Part shown: one piece after another, positions 23,306 through 33,561 of the stretch
How the letters are laid out: each line of letters opens with the position of its first letter
Numbering within the stretch: position 1 is the first letter of the stretch
Source: Adiantum capillus-veneris
Taxonomy: Eukaryota > Streptophyta > Polypodiopsida > Polypodiales > Pteridaceae
Assembly (NCBI GenBank): GCA_014529385.2
Contig: CM043949.1
Location: 106,430,554-106,494,553 of the forward strand
DNA: 64,000 nt
Direction of reading: 5' to 3'
Translations under genes and position numbers: made by a program
Notes under the pieces: generated by a model
What the model was told of the DNA's origin: nothing
The model's database searches: none
The model's input: the letters and a program-made list of their open reading frames with translations, nothing else

Positions 23306-23654
23306 TTGTGTGGGGTTTAGGGGGCAAGGGCATTGAAGAAGGTAGTTTTGAGTAGGCTTTTCTAGCCTTTTTTTAAGACAAATGTAGGATGTGGACCTAA
23401 AGGGTTACTTTCTCTCTCTAGTTTTTTTTAAAGTGAAGGAAGCATAGGGGTGTGTCCACATCAGCAAAAATGTGGGTCACAAAGAGACAAAATTTGACTT
23501 TTTTATAAAAAAATCATTTTTACTTGTTTCTAACTTAAAACTCCCTCCCAACATATATACATATCCAAAAATCATTTTTTGACCCATTTTTTAACCCACA
23601 AGCTTAGAAAGTCCATTTTTTCAAAACTCTTTTCCCCCAAAAAGTAGTAAAAGT

Positions 23655-23830
23655 TTTGTTCTCTCCTCCTCCTCCCTCCTCCCTCCTCTCTCTCTCTCCC
23701 TCTCCTCTCCCTCCCTGCCCCTACCTTCCTCCTCCTCCCCAATCTCTCCCTCCCCCCCCCTCCCTCCTTCTCTCCTCCCATCTTCCTCAACCTCTCTACC
23801 CTTCCCCCTCTATCTTTTCATCATTTTCTT
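23655..23830 (+). promoter_or_regulatory. Pyrimidine-rich leader of T9 gene 1
   Basis: About 170 bp of almost pure CT/CCT just upstream of the first ATG. CT-rich stretches are common in plant core promoters and 5' leaders. No clear TATA box was seen. The promoter role is inferred from position. Confidence 0.4.
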
Positions 23831-23847
23831 CCTCGCGCAATAGTTTC

Positions 23848-26802
23848 ATGGTGCTCACGGACATCACAAATGTTTTGCTTCCACCACCACGTACTCCGCA
23901 CACCAAAAGCATACATATTCGCTTACCCACGGCATTTGCACCGAAGACCACTAGTGAAGGTGATCAAAGGTCATCACAGGAACGTTGCACCGCTTGTGAG
24001 ACCAATGTTGACATTTGGGTGGATGGCCATTTGTACCCTTACGATCCTATAAGCCACTTCCATCCACCGTTTAATAGCCTTTCCACCTTTCTTCAATTTC
24101 TTGGGAGGGGAGAAGCAGGTTTGTTAGGCTATTGCAAGCGGTTGTGTATGGGTGCAGGTGCTTCTTTACATATGTGGATGCACGAATGTCAAGCTCTTCA
24201 CCTCAAGACGACGGCATTACAAGAGATTGTTGCCTCTTCGGAGAGGGTAGTTAAAACTCTTGAACAACAAATGCAAGAAAAGGAGTCCCACATCCAGAAG
24301 CTTACCAACACCATCACATACTTGAAAGAAACACCCCTTGGTGCAAGGGAACGCAAATTCACGTATTCATCCATTGAAACTCTTGCACATTCGGGAGGAG
24401 CACGCAAACGACGAGTTACAGCCACAAGGTGATTTGGTCTTTACTTGCATGATGCATTCTTACTTCACACTATTTTCTAACATTTATGTTTATTTGTTGC
24501 TAGAAACTTCATCCAAGAGGCATGCGGTGGAACAAGCCAAGATGATCGAGTCAACCTTCTCACTAGTTGTCTCAATACCCAGGACATGATTTCTATCTTA
24601 CAATCACCTGGAGGTAAGCACATTAAGGATGCAGTCACCAAGGACCTTATGCGTAAATTAAGAAATGTGGTTAGTGATGATGACGTTCAACAAGCTTGTG
24701 ATGAGGCTGGAATCAGCACCAAAACCTATCAGACTATTTTTCAACTCCTAAAGGATTCCCTCAAAGAACATGGCATTGTGGAAAACCTATTTCCCGTTCC
24801 TCACAAGGTCAAGCTCGCAAAGAAGGCCACAAACGAAGATGTGTTCTCCCGCATTGGGACATACCTACACATTGAGGACACAATGCCAACTTCCCTTTAT
24901 GCTTCGTGCGCAACGAAGACAAGGGGAAAAGGTAAGAAACAATCCATAAGACCTTCGGAGAAGGGCTTTCCTTACACGATGTGGAACAATATTTTCGTGG
25001 ATCTTAGAAGGGTTCAAGAAGCCATGCTTAGATTTTACGAGTTACCTGAAGAAGGTGACACACTTTACTTTTTTCTTTGGTATTATTCTTATCATAGACT
25101 CTGAAGTTTAAGGTCTTAGCACTATTTATTTTGTAGTGCTTGGCACAAAAGTCGCTTTGGCGTTGAAACTCGATGAGGGTCAAATAGTGAAAGGTCGAAG
25201 GTTAGAGAGGCTAAGTGTCACTCTAATGAATGAGGCCCTTCTGCAAACCAAGCGAAGGGATTCAGTCGAGCCATCTCCCCACCCCATCTTTTAGCGTGCA
25301 ATCAGAGAAAGACATTTGGTGGTTGGGTGCTATTGAGGTGCCCAAAGAGACCAATGGAGTACTTTCATGGATTTTTGAGAGAACTCCATGGATCACAGAA
25401 GTAATACACTCCCAAATTGCAGGTCAGAAGTTGGAGATTGAGGGTTTTGGTAGTTATGATGTGGAGTGGCACTTAGGTGGGGATTTGAAGACCATAAAGT
25501 GTTTGCTTGGCTGCAAACAAGGGGCTTCTTCTCTCATGCCTTGTCCATTTTGCACTCAAGGGTACAAACCTAATGGAAAAAAATCACATAAGAGCACTGC
25601 AAAGTCCGGTTCCATGCTTCCATGGCAAGGGCATGGAGAACAAGGGTTAGATTGTCGTGATGTCGGAGATGAAGGTAGAGAATGGGAAGCGTCTATTCTG
25701 AGATGTCCCATGCTCAATGCCCCAGAACGTGATCAAAAGGACCATTCTTGGAAGCCAATCTATCGATTTCCTCTATCGAATGTACATTTTTGTACATTAC
25801 ACGCATTCATGCGCATTTTTGATAGGCTATTGAAGCTCCACATTGACTATGCTTTCACAATGAAACCGTTGGAAAAGTCCCAGGAAGCGACCGAAAGAGT
25901 GGAGGTACTCTTGAATTCCATTGGCTGTCACGGTGGAAATGTGTCTACCGTTGCTGCAAAGAACACAGGGGAGGCCCATGAAATTGCTCAACAAGTGTCA
26001 ATGAGTGGACAAAAAGCTAGACACTTTTTGAAGAATGTTTCCCAAGGAAAGCCAAGTCGATATGATGCTCAAAACAGCTCCAACCAGCAGGCAGGTAACC
26101 TTTGGGAGCTTTGGAAGGAGTTATGCAAAGCTACTACCGACAATGATTCAAATGGCGAGCTTGCAAGCAAGCGCAAGCAAGTTTGGGCACATTTTGATAA
26201 AATGGTCAAGCTTATGGGCCTTAAGAGCACAACAGAACAACAACGCCAATCATTTCAAGAAGCCTTGGCGGATTTTACCAAGGTCTTCACCCTTTCTTGG
26301 GGTGAAAATAACATCACACATTACATGGTAAGTCATTTTACATGGTGTATTCATTACAAGGGATTGTTTTTATTTAATAATGTGGATCGTTTACTCATGT
26401 GAACAGCATATCTTGTTTGCGCATGGTGCATTTTTTATGCACAACTATGGATCGCTTGAAATTTTTAGCACTCAAGGCATGGAGAAGTCCCATTATCGAG
26501 CAAGGGGAGTGTACTTCAAAAATACTCGACATGGTGGTGGAATGGTGCAATCCAATTATTTGGAGGAGATGTTCAATTGGTTTTTTCGCACAACATTTGC
26601 TCGTAAGCTCACAATGGAGCGTGCGCAACAATCCAAGATTGCTATTGAAGTGTGGAAATGGAGTCGTCAAGAGCATAGCAACAAGTGGCAAATGTCGCAA
26701 GGTCCCACCAAGCATGCTGCATGGCGACGATGCAGAGTGCGACAAGGATCAAAGTGGATATTGCGCGAGTCACTAAACGTGAACGCAGGGTCCAACTCTT
26801 AG
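23848..26802 (+). CDS. T9 gene 1: four-exon putative DDE-type transposase
   Basis: Inferred exons are 23848-24428, 24504-25054, 25137-26327 and 26407-26802. All three introns are GT-AG, 75-82 bp, with matching phases. About 905 residues. The N-terminal exon has a CTAC...C Cys group and a coiled-coil-like stretch (QQMQEKESHIQKL). Exon 3 begins with a beta-strand-like VALALKLDEGQ (candidate Asp 1), then YDVEWHLGGDLKTIKCLLG (candidate Asp 2), then CPFC (possible zinc pair). Across the last intron THYM|HILFAH leads to GSLEIFSTQGMEKSH (candidate Glu). This strand-Asp, strand-Asp, helix-Glu order fits an RNase-H-fold transposase. I recall similar GGDxK and QGxEK motifs in uncharacterised transposon-like proteins but cannot name the superfamily. 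A frameshift near 25290 (VEPSPHPIF to VQSEKD) breaks this copy. It should recognise the TIRs and catalyse excision and insertion in the nucleus. Confidence 0.72.
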
Positions 26803-26861
26803 CGACATGTTTATTTAAAAAATAATACTTTTTAAAAAAAAATTAGTATGAATAGGGTCCT

Positions 26862-26869
26862 TATAAATA
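26862..26869 (+). promoter_or_regulatory. TATA-like box before the H3-like gene
   Basis: TATAAATA lies 58 bp before the ATG at 26927 and after the transposase stop at 26802. It suggests that gene 2 has its own promoter in the 124-bp gap. Confidence 0.5.
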
Positions 26870-26926
26870 TTGCATGCTCTCATAAACCACTCATTTCTTA
26901 AGAACAGGTGAGCTCTTACCAACAAA

Positions 26927-27815
26927 ATGGCGCGCACCAAACAAACCGCGAAAGAGCATCCGCCTACCAACAAAAACACCCTCCAAGGATGTGAGAAGCC
27001 GTCATGGCTTAAAGGCACAAGAAAACGGCCACGAACGCCTGGCCGTTCCAGGAACTCATTTGGTACTGGGCATGGTGGTAGGGCACGAGAGTCATCGAGG
27101 ACAGTTGAATCTCCACCTCCTCAAGATATAACACCTAGAAGGAGAATGAAGCAACGTGCCTAGCGCTAGACAGAAGAAGAGGGCCAGCAAACAACAGAGT
27201 CCGATAGGGAGCAGCCATCGCGCCACTAATCACAAGCAAGACCATCCAGGACTCGGGTCTGACACTGAATCAGAGATTGAGCCACCATGGTTGCGAGATA
27301 AAATACCGCGCACACATCGAGTGGCCGTTGGGGGGAAGACATTGCCTGGATGCCAGGGAGCTCTCCCCACACGACAAGATCGGCAGCCAAGGGAAGAGGA
27401 AGGATTAGAAGAGGCTGCAGAACTAGCCCCTAAGCATGTAAATAGGCGCAAGTCTAAGTTTTTCAAGAAGCCTAAATGCCGCCCGCCAACAAATGTGCAA
27501 GTGCCCCCAAGACAACCGCAGCGGCGCCGAAAAATAGCAAGGGCATTTGCAGAAATCCGCCACTACCAGAAGACGACGGAGCTTTTGATTCGACGCGCCC
27601 CCTTTTCTTGCACTGTGAAGGAGTTGCTTCAAAGCTATGGAAATCAGTATAGAATGCAAGCAATAGCGCTAGAGGCTATTCAAAAAGTTGCAGAGGCCCA
27701 CATCATTTCGGTGTTGGAAGATACCAACCTATGTGCCATACATGCAAAGCGAGTGACAATACAGCCAAAAGATATGCAGCTTGCACGTCGATTGCGACGA
27801 GACTTCGAGCATTAG
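26927..27815 (+). CDS. T9 gene 2: histone H3-like protein with long tail
   Basis: The ATG at 26927 (AAAATGG context) opens [13 protein letters not shown]: the first eight residues are exactly those of histone H3, including R2, T3, K4 and Q5, and then the sequence diverges. The tail is about 200 residues, Arg/Lys/Pro/Gln-rich, against about 40 in H3. The C-terminal part from about 27522 is an H3 histone fold: [18 protein letters not shown] (alpha-N/alpha-1), [18 protein letters not shown] (alpha-2), then [15 protein letters not shown] and [10 protein letters not shown] (alpha-3). Helix and loop lengths equal canonical H3, and loop 1 is not extended as in centromeric H3. A one-base frame change near 27145-27156 splits the tail; both parts are otherwise open. 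K9, K27 and K36 contexts are not recognisable. Probable role: nucleosome incorporation or mimicry of the H3 tail. Confidence 0.85.
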
Positions 27816-27928
27816 CCAAAGTTACCCCTCTTTTTGTATTGCACACCCTTATCTTTGTAATGATTTGACTTTCCAATGACAATATGATCAACAGTTGTGT
27901 CTACTGTGTCTATTATCTTTGTAATGAA

Positions 27929-28652
27929 ATGACTTTGTAATTTCAAGTTCTGTATGTAATTTCAGTCAATTTCAGTAAATTTGTGCTTTTTAAGTACCCT
28001 TGGGGGTAGATAAACCTATAAGGGGCAAAAAAAAGCCTGGCCACAAGGGCGCGCAAATGGCCCATCCATCAGTTTTGGATGGGCCATTTGCGCGCCCTTG
28101 TGGCCAGGCTTTTTTTTGCTGCTTGTAGGCTTATCTACCCCCAAGGGTACTTAAAAAGCACAAATTTACTAAAACCTATTGGTTTTGCAACATTATTTTA
28201 CATGGATCCTTGTGGACACCCTTTTGGATTTTTCAAATGTCCAATGTAATTGGACTTTTTGGTGCACGGGTGTACTAGGTAGAGCTAAAGCAGGTGATAG
28301 TGTGCTGGAAACTTCATTTCATAATTGATTTCACCTTTTCTAGTGTCCTTGAGTGTGAACATATGCTGGGATTGCCATAGAAAGGGTGCATCTAAATTAA
28401 TGATACAAAACCAATTCATTTCAATAAATTTGTGCTTTGTAAGTATCCTAGGGGGTAGATAAGCCTACCAGGGGCAAAATAAAGCCTGGCCACAAGGGCA
28501 CACAAATGGCCCATCCAAAACTGATGGATGGGCCATTTGCGCGCCCTTGTGGCCAGGCCTTTTTTGGCCCTTGGTAGGCTTATCTACCCCCTAGGGAACA
28601 TAAAATACCTAAATTGACTGAAATTACATATAGAACTTGAAAATTACAAAGT
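27929..28652. repeat. Double palindrome between convergent T9 genes
   Basis: Hairpin 1 (about 27974-28169) and hairpin 2 (about 28425-28613) each have arms of about 95 bp around GGCCCATCCATCAGTTTTGG or its inverse. Both contain GGGGGTAGAT, GCCTGGCCACAAGGGC and GCAAATGGCCCATCC. The outer flank CTTTGTAATTTCAAGTTCTG (27929) is repeated inverted at about 28633-28652, so the whole block is also one large inverted repeat. It sits after the 3' ends of genes 2 and 3. Possible roles are two-way termination, a boundary, or a source of hairpin RNA. Confidence 0.9.
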
Positions 28653-28784
28653 CACTAATCAAAACAATTTTCATATCACCAATTGAAACAATTTTCAAGA
28701 TTGACAAATCACATTCAAAAGAATTTGCAAGATAGAGAGACAATTTCAAATATTTTTTATTACTTCCAAAACGGTGATTTTACA

Positions 28785-30362
28785 TCATATATCTGAGGAG
28801 TTCATAATTTTTTTGACCATTTTCTGGCTCCTATTTTGCGCGTAAGGCAACTCCCCAGTCAAGAGGGACTGCGCTATGGCCTTTGGGTCAATTGAGCCAA
28901 TGGAAGCATGTATCCCTATCTGGGCAAGCACTTTACCACGAAAGCCAGTGTCAAACATTGTGCATACAAGGGATCTACGCACTAGGAACACTTAATGTGC
29001 AGTTTGAGCAATGGTGCTCAAACACAAAAACTTGCTCAAAGCTTTTAACGACCAAGTCATAAAATGGGCTTGGGGAGTAAATTCATTATGGATAATGGCC
29101 ACATCGCCAGGGGGGAGTTGTCCTAGGTAATGCACAAGGGAAGCTTGAGGTCCAAAGCCCGTCCGCTTGCCACCCGTCCTTGCAGCAAAATCATCAACCT
29201 CCACGACATCCTGTCATAAACTGATGAAGGTTGAGAAAAAAGACAATGAAGGATAAAATAGTAACATGAAATTTAGGATACAGTTTACCTCCTGCTCCTT
29301 GTCGTCCTCCTCCCTGTTGCCCTTTGCATCCAAGTCAATGCTCCCATGCACCACAGATACGACCTTTGGATCATCAGATGGGAGGTTGCATAATGGCATA
29401 GGCATCCTAGCAGCCTCAACCTTGGCTTGCGTGGCTTGGAATTCTTCATCAGCCACATGCAACTGCTCTGTTGCCAGGACCTCCGCACATACAACTGCAA
29501 TAGTGTCAGCAACAGAGTGCCCATCTGGCAACAGCTTGCTTTCTAGGGCATCTGGAATATTGTCTAAGGGACATTTGGTGCTGTTGCATAGCACGCTCAA
29601 GCATTCATCCATGCGCAGGCCAAATGCTTTCTCCAAATCATGCAGGAACACATACTCCTCCCCATCCACTAACACTGAGGAGAAGCGGCTGATTTCTACC
29701 TCTGGGATAGCCACATCCGTCAGTGGTAGTGACACTGGAGTGTCACTAGGGCCAGCCGCAACTATGGATTTCTCAACCACTTCCTCAAGACCCCTAGGGT
29801 ACTCGAGCCGATGTGCCTTCCCTTCCGCTGCAGGGTTCATGGGGATAATCTGCTGCTCCTTGGTGTCCTTGATAAAGGACCCAACTTGAAGGTGTGGTAA
29901 GCGAAGCTCCTCCAAATCAGGTTCCTCGCTCACCAAGAAGATAAATGTTGCGAGCCGAGAAAGATACTCCACCCCCAACTTGCGCTTCTTGAGCGCTGAC
30001 ACCCCCGGGGCTTGCTCGTCCAAGTAATGGCCTGCATTAGTTGCAATTTCTTGGAATCGTTGCAACCACTTGGAGAATGGGCGATCACCTTTGTGTATAG
30101 AGCGCAAAAGATCGCAAGGCACCCAGATCCCTACATGTGGGGGGATAGATACACAAAATTTTATAATGTGCTCCTCCATGAACGCAAAAATCTCAGCAAA
30201 TGCATCCATGTGAAGGGGAATTGTGGCATCAAGGTCAGGGAGACGAGTAAAAAAGGTGTGGAGGTCCAACTTCCCTTTGTATTTGGTGTCCTCGAGGAAG
30301 AGGATGAAGCGTGACAAAGGGGTGGATGTGGCTGCAGATGCAAAGGCTGTGGAAGCATCCAT
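28785..30362 (-). CDS. T9 gene 3: unknown protein, two exons
   Basis: The ATG at 30362 begins MDASTAFASAATSTP. Exon 1 runs to 29289 and ends AAGGAGCAGGAG|GTAAAC. Exon 2 starts at 29210 after TTTATGACAG. Phases match. The frame meets TAA at 28992-28994 and then continues open for 68 codons to TGA at 28785-28787. A CAA-to-TAA change is the simple explanation, giving a former length near 500 residues. The protein is acidic in the middle, with no signal peptide or membrane segment. Recognisable but unnamed segments include KRKLGVEYLSRLATFIFLVS, FLHDLEKAFGLRMDECLSVL and YLGQLPPGDVAIIHNEF. I recognise no domain. It is convergent to the H3-like gene across the palindromes. Confidence 0.62.
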
Positions 30363-30608
30363 GTCTAGCCTTGGGTGTAGATAGAGAGTGGAGGAGCTCA
30401 AGAGTTGCAAAAGTGAAAATAGTGACTGAGTTAGGTGGCCCCTCTTTTATAATGGACCCTTTTTTTAAGACATTAAAAAAAAAGGCACTTTCACCAAAAA
30501 ATGATTTCTCATCTCAATGCAAAAAATTATATTCAAAGGCATGATTTGCCGAAGCAAATCATGTTAATTACAGCGGGGATCAGTTTGAAAATTGCAAGAG
30601 TTACAAAG

Positions 30609-31907
30609 TTATAAGATCGATAGCATAGTTCCATCCATCCCCCAGTCCTCGTCAACCTTCAATTTGTCTTCCATTCTCTTCCCAATCTACGGACATTCAT
30701 TACAATAAGCATCCAATGATCGACAAAACATGATGTATTGAAAATGTGGTGGAAGGATTCTCACCTTGTGACCTTGTAAACGAAATTGTGCTTGTTGAAG
30801 GGCCTCAAAACCCATAATAACCAAATGTTCTCGAACATTACTAAGAGTCTAATGCTTGTTCACTTGGACTGCCTCCAAAGCATCATTGGGCATCTTCACT
30901 GCAATGTCAAAGCTTGCAATAGCGCCGTCTACACTCTGTAAGGGAGTCCACACTCCAAGCTTGCACATCCAATGATCATAGTGAAATCGTATGTACAAGG
31001 AGGTGCGGGATTTCAAATAGCGCATTCCAATACTTGAAGCTCCAACCTTACAATGGTACCGGTCCCCATTGTGCATGCCCTCCACAAAACCCCAGTCCTC
31101 TTTTAAAAGCCTTCCTAATTCCTCGTAATGCGCATCTTTACATACAAGCATTGTGGTAGTCTCCACAAATCCAAACTCTTTAAAAATGTGCACAAAACAA
31201 TGAATAGGCAAACACCAACTCAATCCAAACTCTTTAAAAATGTGCTTGAAAGATGCTACCGACCACAAATCTGGCACCGGCCACTCCATACTTAATAAGG
31301 AAGTTACTTTGATGGGTTCAAGCATTCCAAACGCTTGTGTAGAAGTAGGGACAATATAGGAGTGAGAATAGAAGAAAATCCTTCTTTGAACCAGTTTGGT
31401 TGGGCAAAGATGTGGGAACATTATTGCTCCAATATCCGCATGTATAGCATTGAATGTGCCGGAGAGACTATGTAGTGGCTGCTCCTCCACCAACGTGGAT
31501 GGAAATATGACTATAAATGCATGACAAATCTTAAGTATAAATCCATAATAACATTACACTGTGATTTCACACCTAGCTTTGTATTCTCAAAACATGTACT
31601 TACAATGTGTTGGAAATCAAGGTGGTTGTTGCAAATGCATGGTTGACATTGAGAAAACATGTTGCACAATGGCTACGGTCCCCTTGTCTTTGCGGTTCTT
31701 GAAGCCAAGGAGCTTTCCTTTCCAATGAAGATCCAAGTTTGCACGATTCCGCACACGATGAGGGCCAATAGCAGATTGTTGCATGTATACCCAAGCACCT
31801 TTGGTGAACTCTTGTGGCACCCACTCATCATCTACACCTCTAGTGTTGTGGCATGCAAGTGCTGTGACCTCATCCTTTGGCCGCCTTTGCGAAGTAGAGT
31901 TGTCCAT
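30609..31907 (-). CDS. T9 gene 4: unknown protein, three exons
   Basis: Exons inferred on the minus strand are 31907-31604 (ends before GTAAGT), 31510-30765 (starts after TTTATAG, ends AAG|GTGAG) and 30686-30609 (after CCGTAG, ending TAA). Phases agree at both joints (1 and 0), giving about 375 residues. Two in-frame stops interrupt it, TGA near 31617 and TAG at 30849-30851. Both fit C-to-T changes of CGA and CAG. Exon 2 holds a short internal duplication (HIFKEFG twice). Distinctive stretches are EWPVPDLWSVASF and KLGVWTPLQSVDGAIASFDI. I recognise no domain. It runs in the same direction as gene 3, so genes 3 and 4 may be co-regulated. Confidence 0.58.
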
Positions 31908-31967
31908 GGTTGAGCAAAGAAAACTCGGAGGAGGAGAAGGACCTTGCTTGTTGCTACAATGTACAGA

Positions 31968-32098
31968 GGATAAAGTGATATGAGAAGGTGGATAACCCTT
32001 GTGGCAATGGGAGGAGAAGGTGGATAACCCTTGCTTGGTGTGGCAATGGGAGAAGAAGGTGGATAACCTTTGCTTGGTGTGGCAATGGAAGGTGGTAG
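31968..32098. repeat. Tandem repeat upstream of T9 gene 4
   Basis: Three imperfect copies of a unit of about 40 bp built from AGAAGGTGGATAACCCTTGCTTGGTGTGGCAATGG-type sequence. It lies in the 5' leader or promoter side of gene 4. Confidence 0.75.
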
Positions 32099-32194
32099 GG
32101 GAGGAGAGAGGAGCTTCGTTGCTGCAGCAATGGAGATGGTGTAGAGAGAGAGAGAGAGTGTTGGAGTAGAGGATGAGTGTGATGGTTGCAACCA

Positions 32195-32620
32195 AGGAGG
32201 GGTTGGAAAAGGGGTTCTAGAGAGAGAAAATCACTTTTTGCCTAAGAACTACTTTTGGGGGAGCTCTAGATAGCAAAACAAGATTTTTCAAAAGTTTTTC
32301 AAAAATTTTGAATTTTAAGGTTTTTGGGTGCATGTTTTGACTTTTTGAGGTTAAAAAATGCTTTTTTGACCATAAAATAGTTTTAGGGGGGTTTTAAGAA
32401 AATGAAATTTGAGTTTTGAAATTTTTGAAAATTTTCAAATTTTGGGATTTTTTCAAAACCGGATCAAAAAGGAGGGAAGTTGGAGGTTCCATATGCCCCC
32501 CACCCCACCCCACCTTCTCACTAGGTAAGAGCCCATTTAAGAAGTGTAAGACTACTTTGTCCCCCTACATTTTTGAGGGCATAGAGTGTGTCCACCACCC
32601 TCTTCTCATTGGCTGGCCTC
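32195..32620. other. T9 right subterminal region, non-coding
   Basis: T- and A-rich sequence with many TTTTTGA/TTTTTCAAAA words and a C-rich patch (CCCCCCACCCCACCCCACC, about 32495-32513). No gene was seen. It is probably the promoter side of gene 4 and the subterminal binding region of the element. Confidence 0.5.
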
Positions 32621-32621
32621 T

Positions 32622-32672
32622 AATTAACCTTAATCCCTAAGGGCCCCTAGAGGGTTCATATTTTTTCTAATG
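32622..32672. repeat. T9 right terminal inverted repeat
   Basis: Read inverted it gives CATTAGAAAAAATATGAAC, then GGGGCCC, then TTAGGGATTAAGGTTAAT, matching the left end. After it, C3 gag resumes with TGTGTTCAAGATG. Confidence 0.87.
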
Positions 32673-33561
32673 ATGTGTTCAAGATGTTTGTTGTTGAGGA
32701 CAGGTTGGATGGGGACAATTACCCTATGTGGGCTTATATGATGCAACACGTTCTTATGTCAAAGGGCGTTTGGAATATTGTGCACGGCATTGATGTACGT
32801 CCTGGTTTTGAGGATGTAGGCGATGTTGAGGATGTTGCAGGTCTTGCTGCAAGGATTGCTGCTGTTAGAGTTGTTTTGCCTACGACAGAAGGAGCTCGTT
32901 GGGATGTTAAGGATGCGCAGGGTCATGCATTGATTGCGTTATCTGTGAAGCACACCATTGTTCCTCACATCCGCTCAGCAAAATCTGCAAAACAAGCTTG
33001 GGATATATTGGCTGCTCTTTATGAAAGTCGCAATGAGGCTAAAATTGCTTTGCTGCGTAGAGAGTTGGAGTCGAAGATTACGCAACTTATTTTTGCAGGT
33101 GAAGTCATTTCAGACAGCTCCCTTGTGCAGACTGTTCTTGATGCCTTACCAGATTCTTACCAGACTTTTGCTAGTACTTGGAGACTTATGACCAAGGAAA
33201 TCCAGAAGTTGTCAAGTTTGATGCATTATGCACATTGCTATTGCAAGAGTCACTTTCTAGAAAAAATAGGGCTAGACAGCGTGCAGTTGAATAGGCTTTT
33301 ATTTCTTCTCAAAGAAAGGGTGGTAACAGCAATGCAGCCACTTCTTATGGTTCTGTTGCGAGTGGCAAAACTTCTGTTCCCAATGCTTCTACTGGTAGCA
33401 CTTCGTCTGGCAATTCTGGTGATAAGGGCAAAAAGAAGATGCATTGCCATTATTGTAAAGCTAATGATCACTTGATCAAGTCGTGTCCTAAGTTGAAGGC
33501 CAAAGAGGATAAGAAGAAAGAGGGTGGTTCCACTGCAAATGCTGGTTCCACTACAAATGCA
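32673..33561 (+). pseudogene. gag: C3 gag, main part
   Basis: Gag resumes after T9 with VFKMFVVEDRLDGDNYPMWAY. WAYMMQHVL and WDILAALYES are typical of the copia gag domain. The frame is lost near 33230-33290 and recovers in another frame. That frame carries a zinc knuckle CHYCKANDHLIKSC (CX2CX4HX4C) at about 33442-33485. A TAG lies near 33290. It is interrupted by T9 upstream and lacks its start codon. Confidence 0.85.

Larger units (their letters stand above)
23237..32672. mobile_element. T9: 9.4-kb four-gene DNA transposon encoding a histone H3-like protein
   Basis: The ends are inverted repeats. Left CATTAGGAGAAATATGAAC pairs with right GTTCATATTTTTTCTAATG (17 of 19). The match goes on through a GGGCC block and TTAGGGATTAAGGxTAAT, giving a TIR of about 50 bp plus an indel. 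It interrupts the C3 gag codon series with at most a 2-bp duplication (A or GA). Inside are two plus-strand genes (transposase-like 23848-26802, H3-like 26927-27815), a double palindrome (27929-28652) and two minus-strand genes (30362-28785 and 31907-30609). All four lie inside the TIRs. The lesions found are two frameshifts and three in-frame stops, so this copy is recently inactivated. Confidence 0.88.

Noticed and set aside
26927-27815. Host histone H3 gene
   Set aside because: It lies within the T9 inverted repeats, 124 bp after the transposase, and has an abnormally long tail and a frameshift. It is therefore treated as transposon cargo.
26927-27815. Centromeric H3 (CenH3)
   Set aside because: Loop 1 has canonical H3 length, and [11 protein letters not shown] and the ARTKQTA tail are canonical. 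CenH3 usually has a longer loop 1 and no ARTKQTA.
27974-28613. rRNA or tRNA-like structure in the hairpins
   Set aside because: The arms are simple near-perfect palindromes without conserved RNA-gene motifs or a Pol III box.
29266-29889. 207-codon plus-strand frame opposite T9 gene 3
   Set aside because: It is the antisense shadow of gene 3 exon 1. The minus strand has a matching intron and a better start.
23237-32672. CACTA, hAT or MULE element
   Set aside because: The ends start CATTAG and not CACTA. The TSD is 2 bp or less, and the transposase shows none of the family motifs I know.
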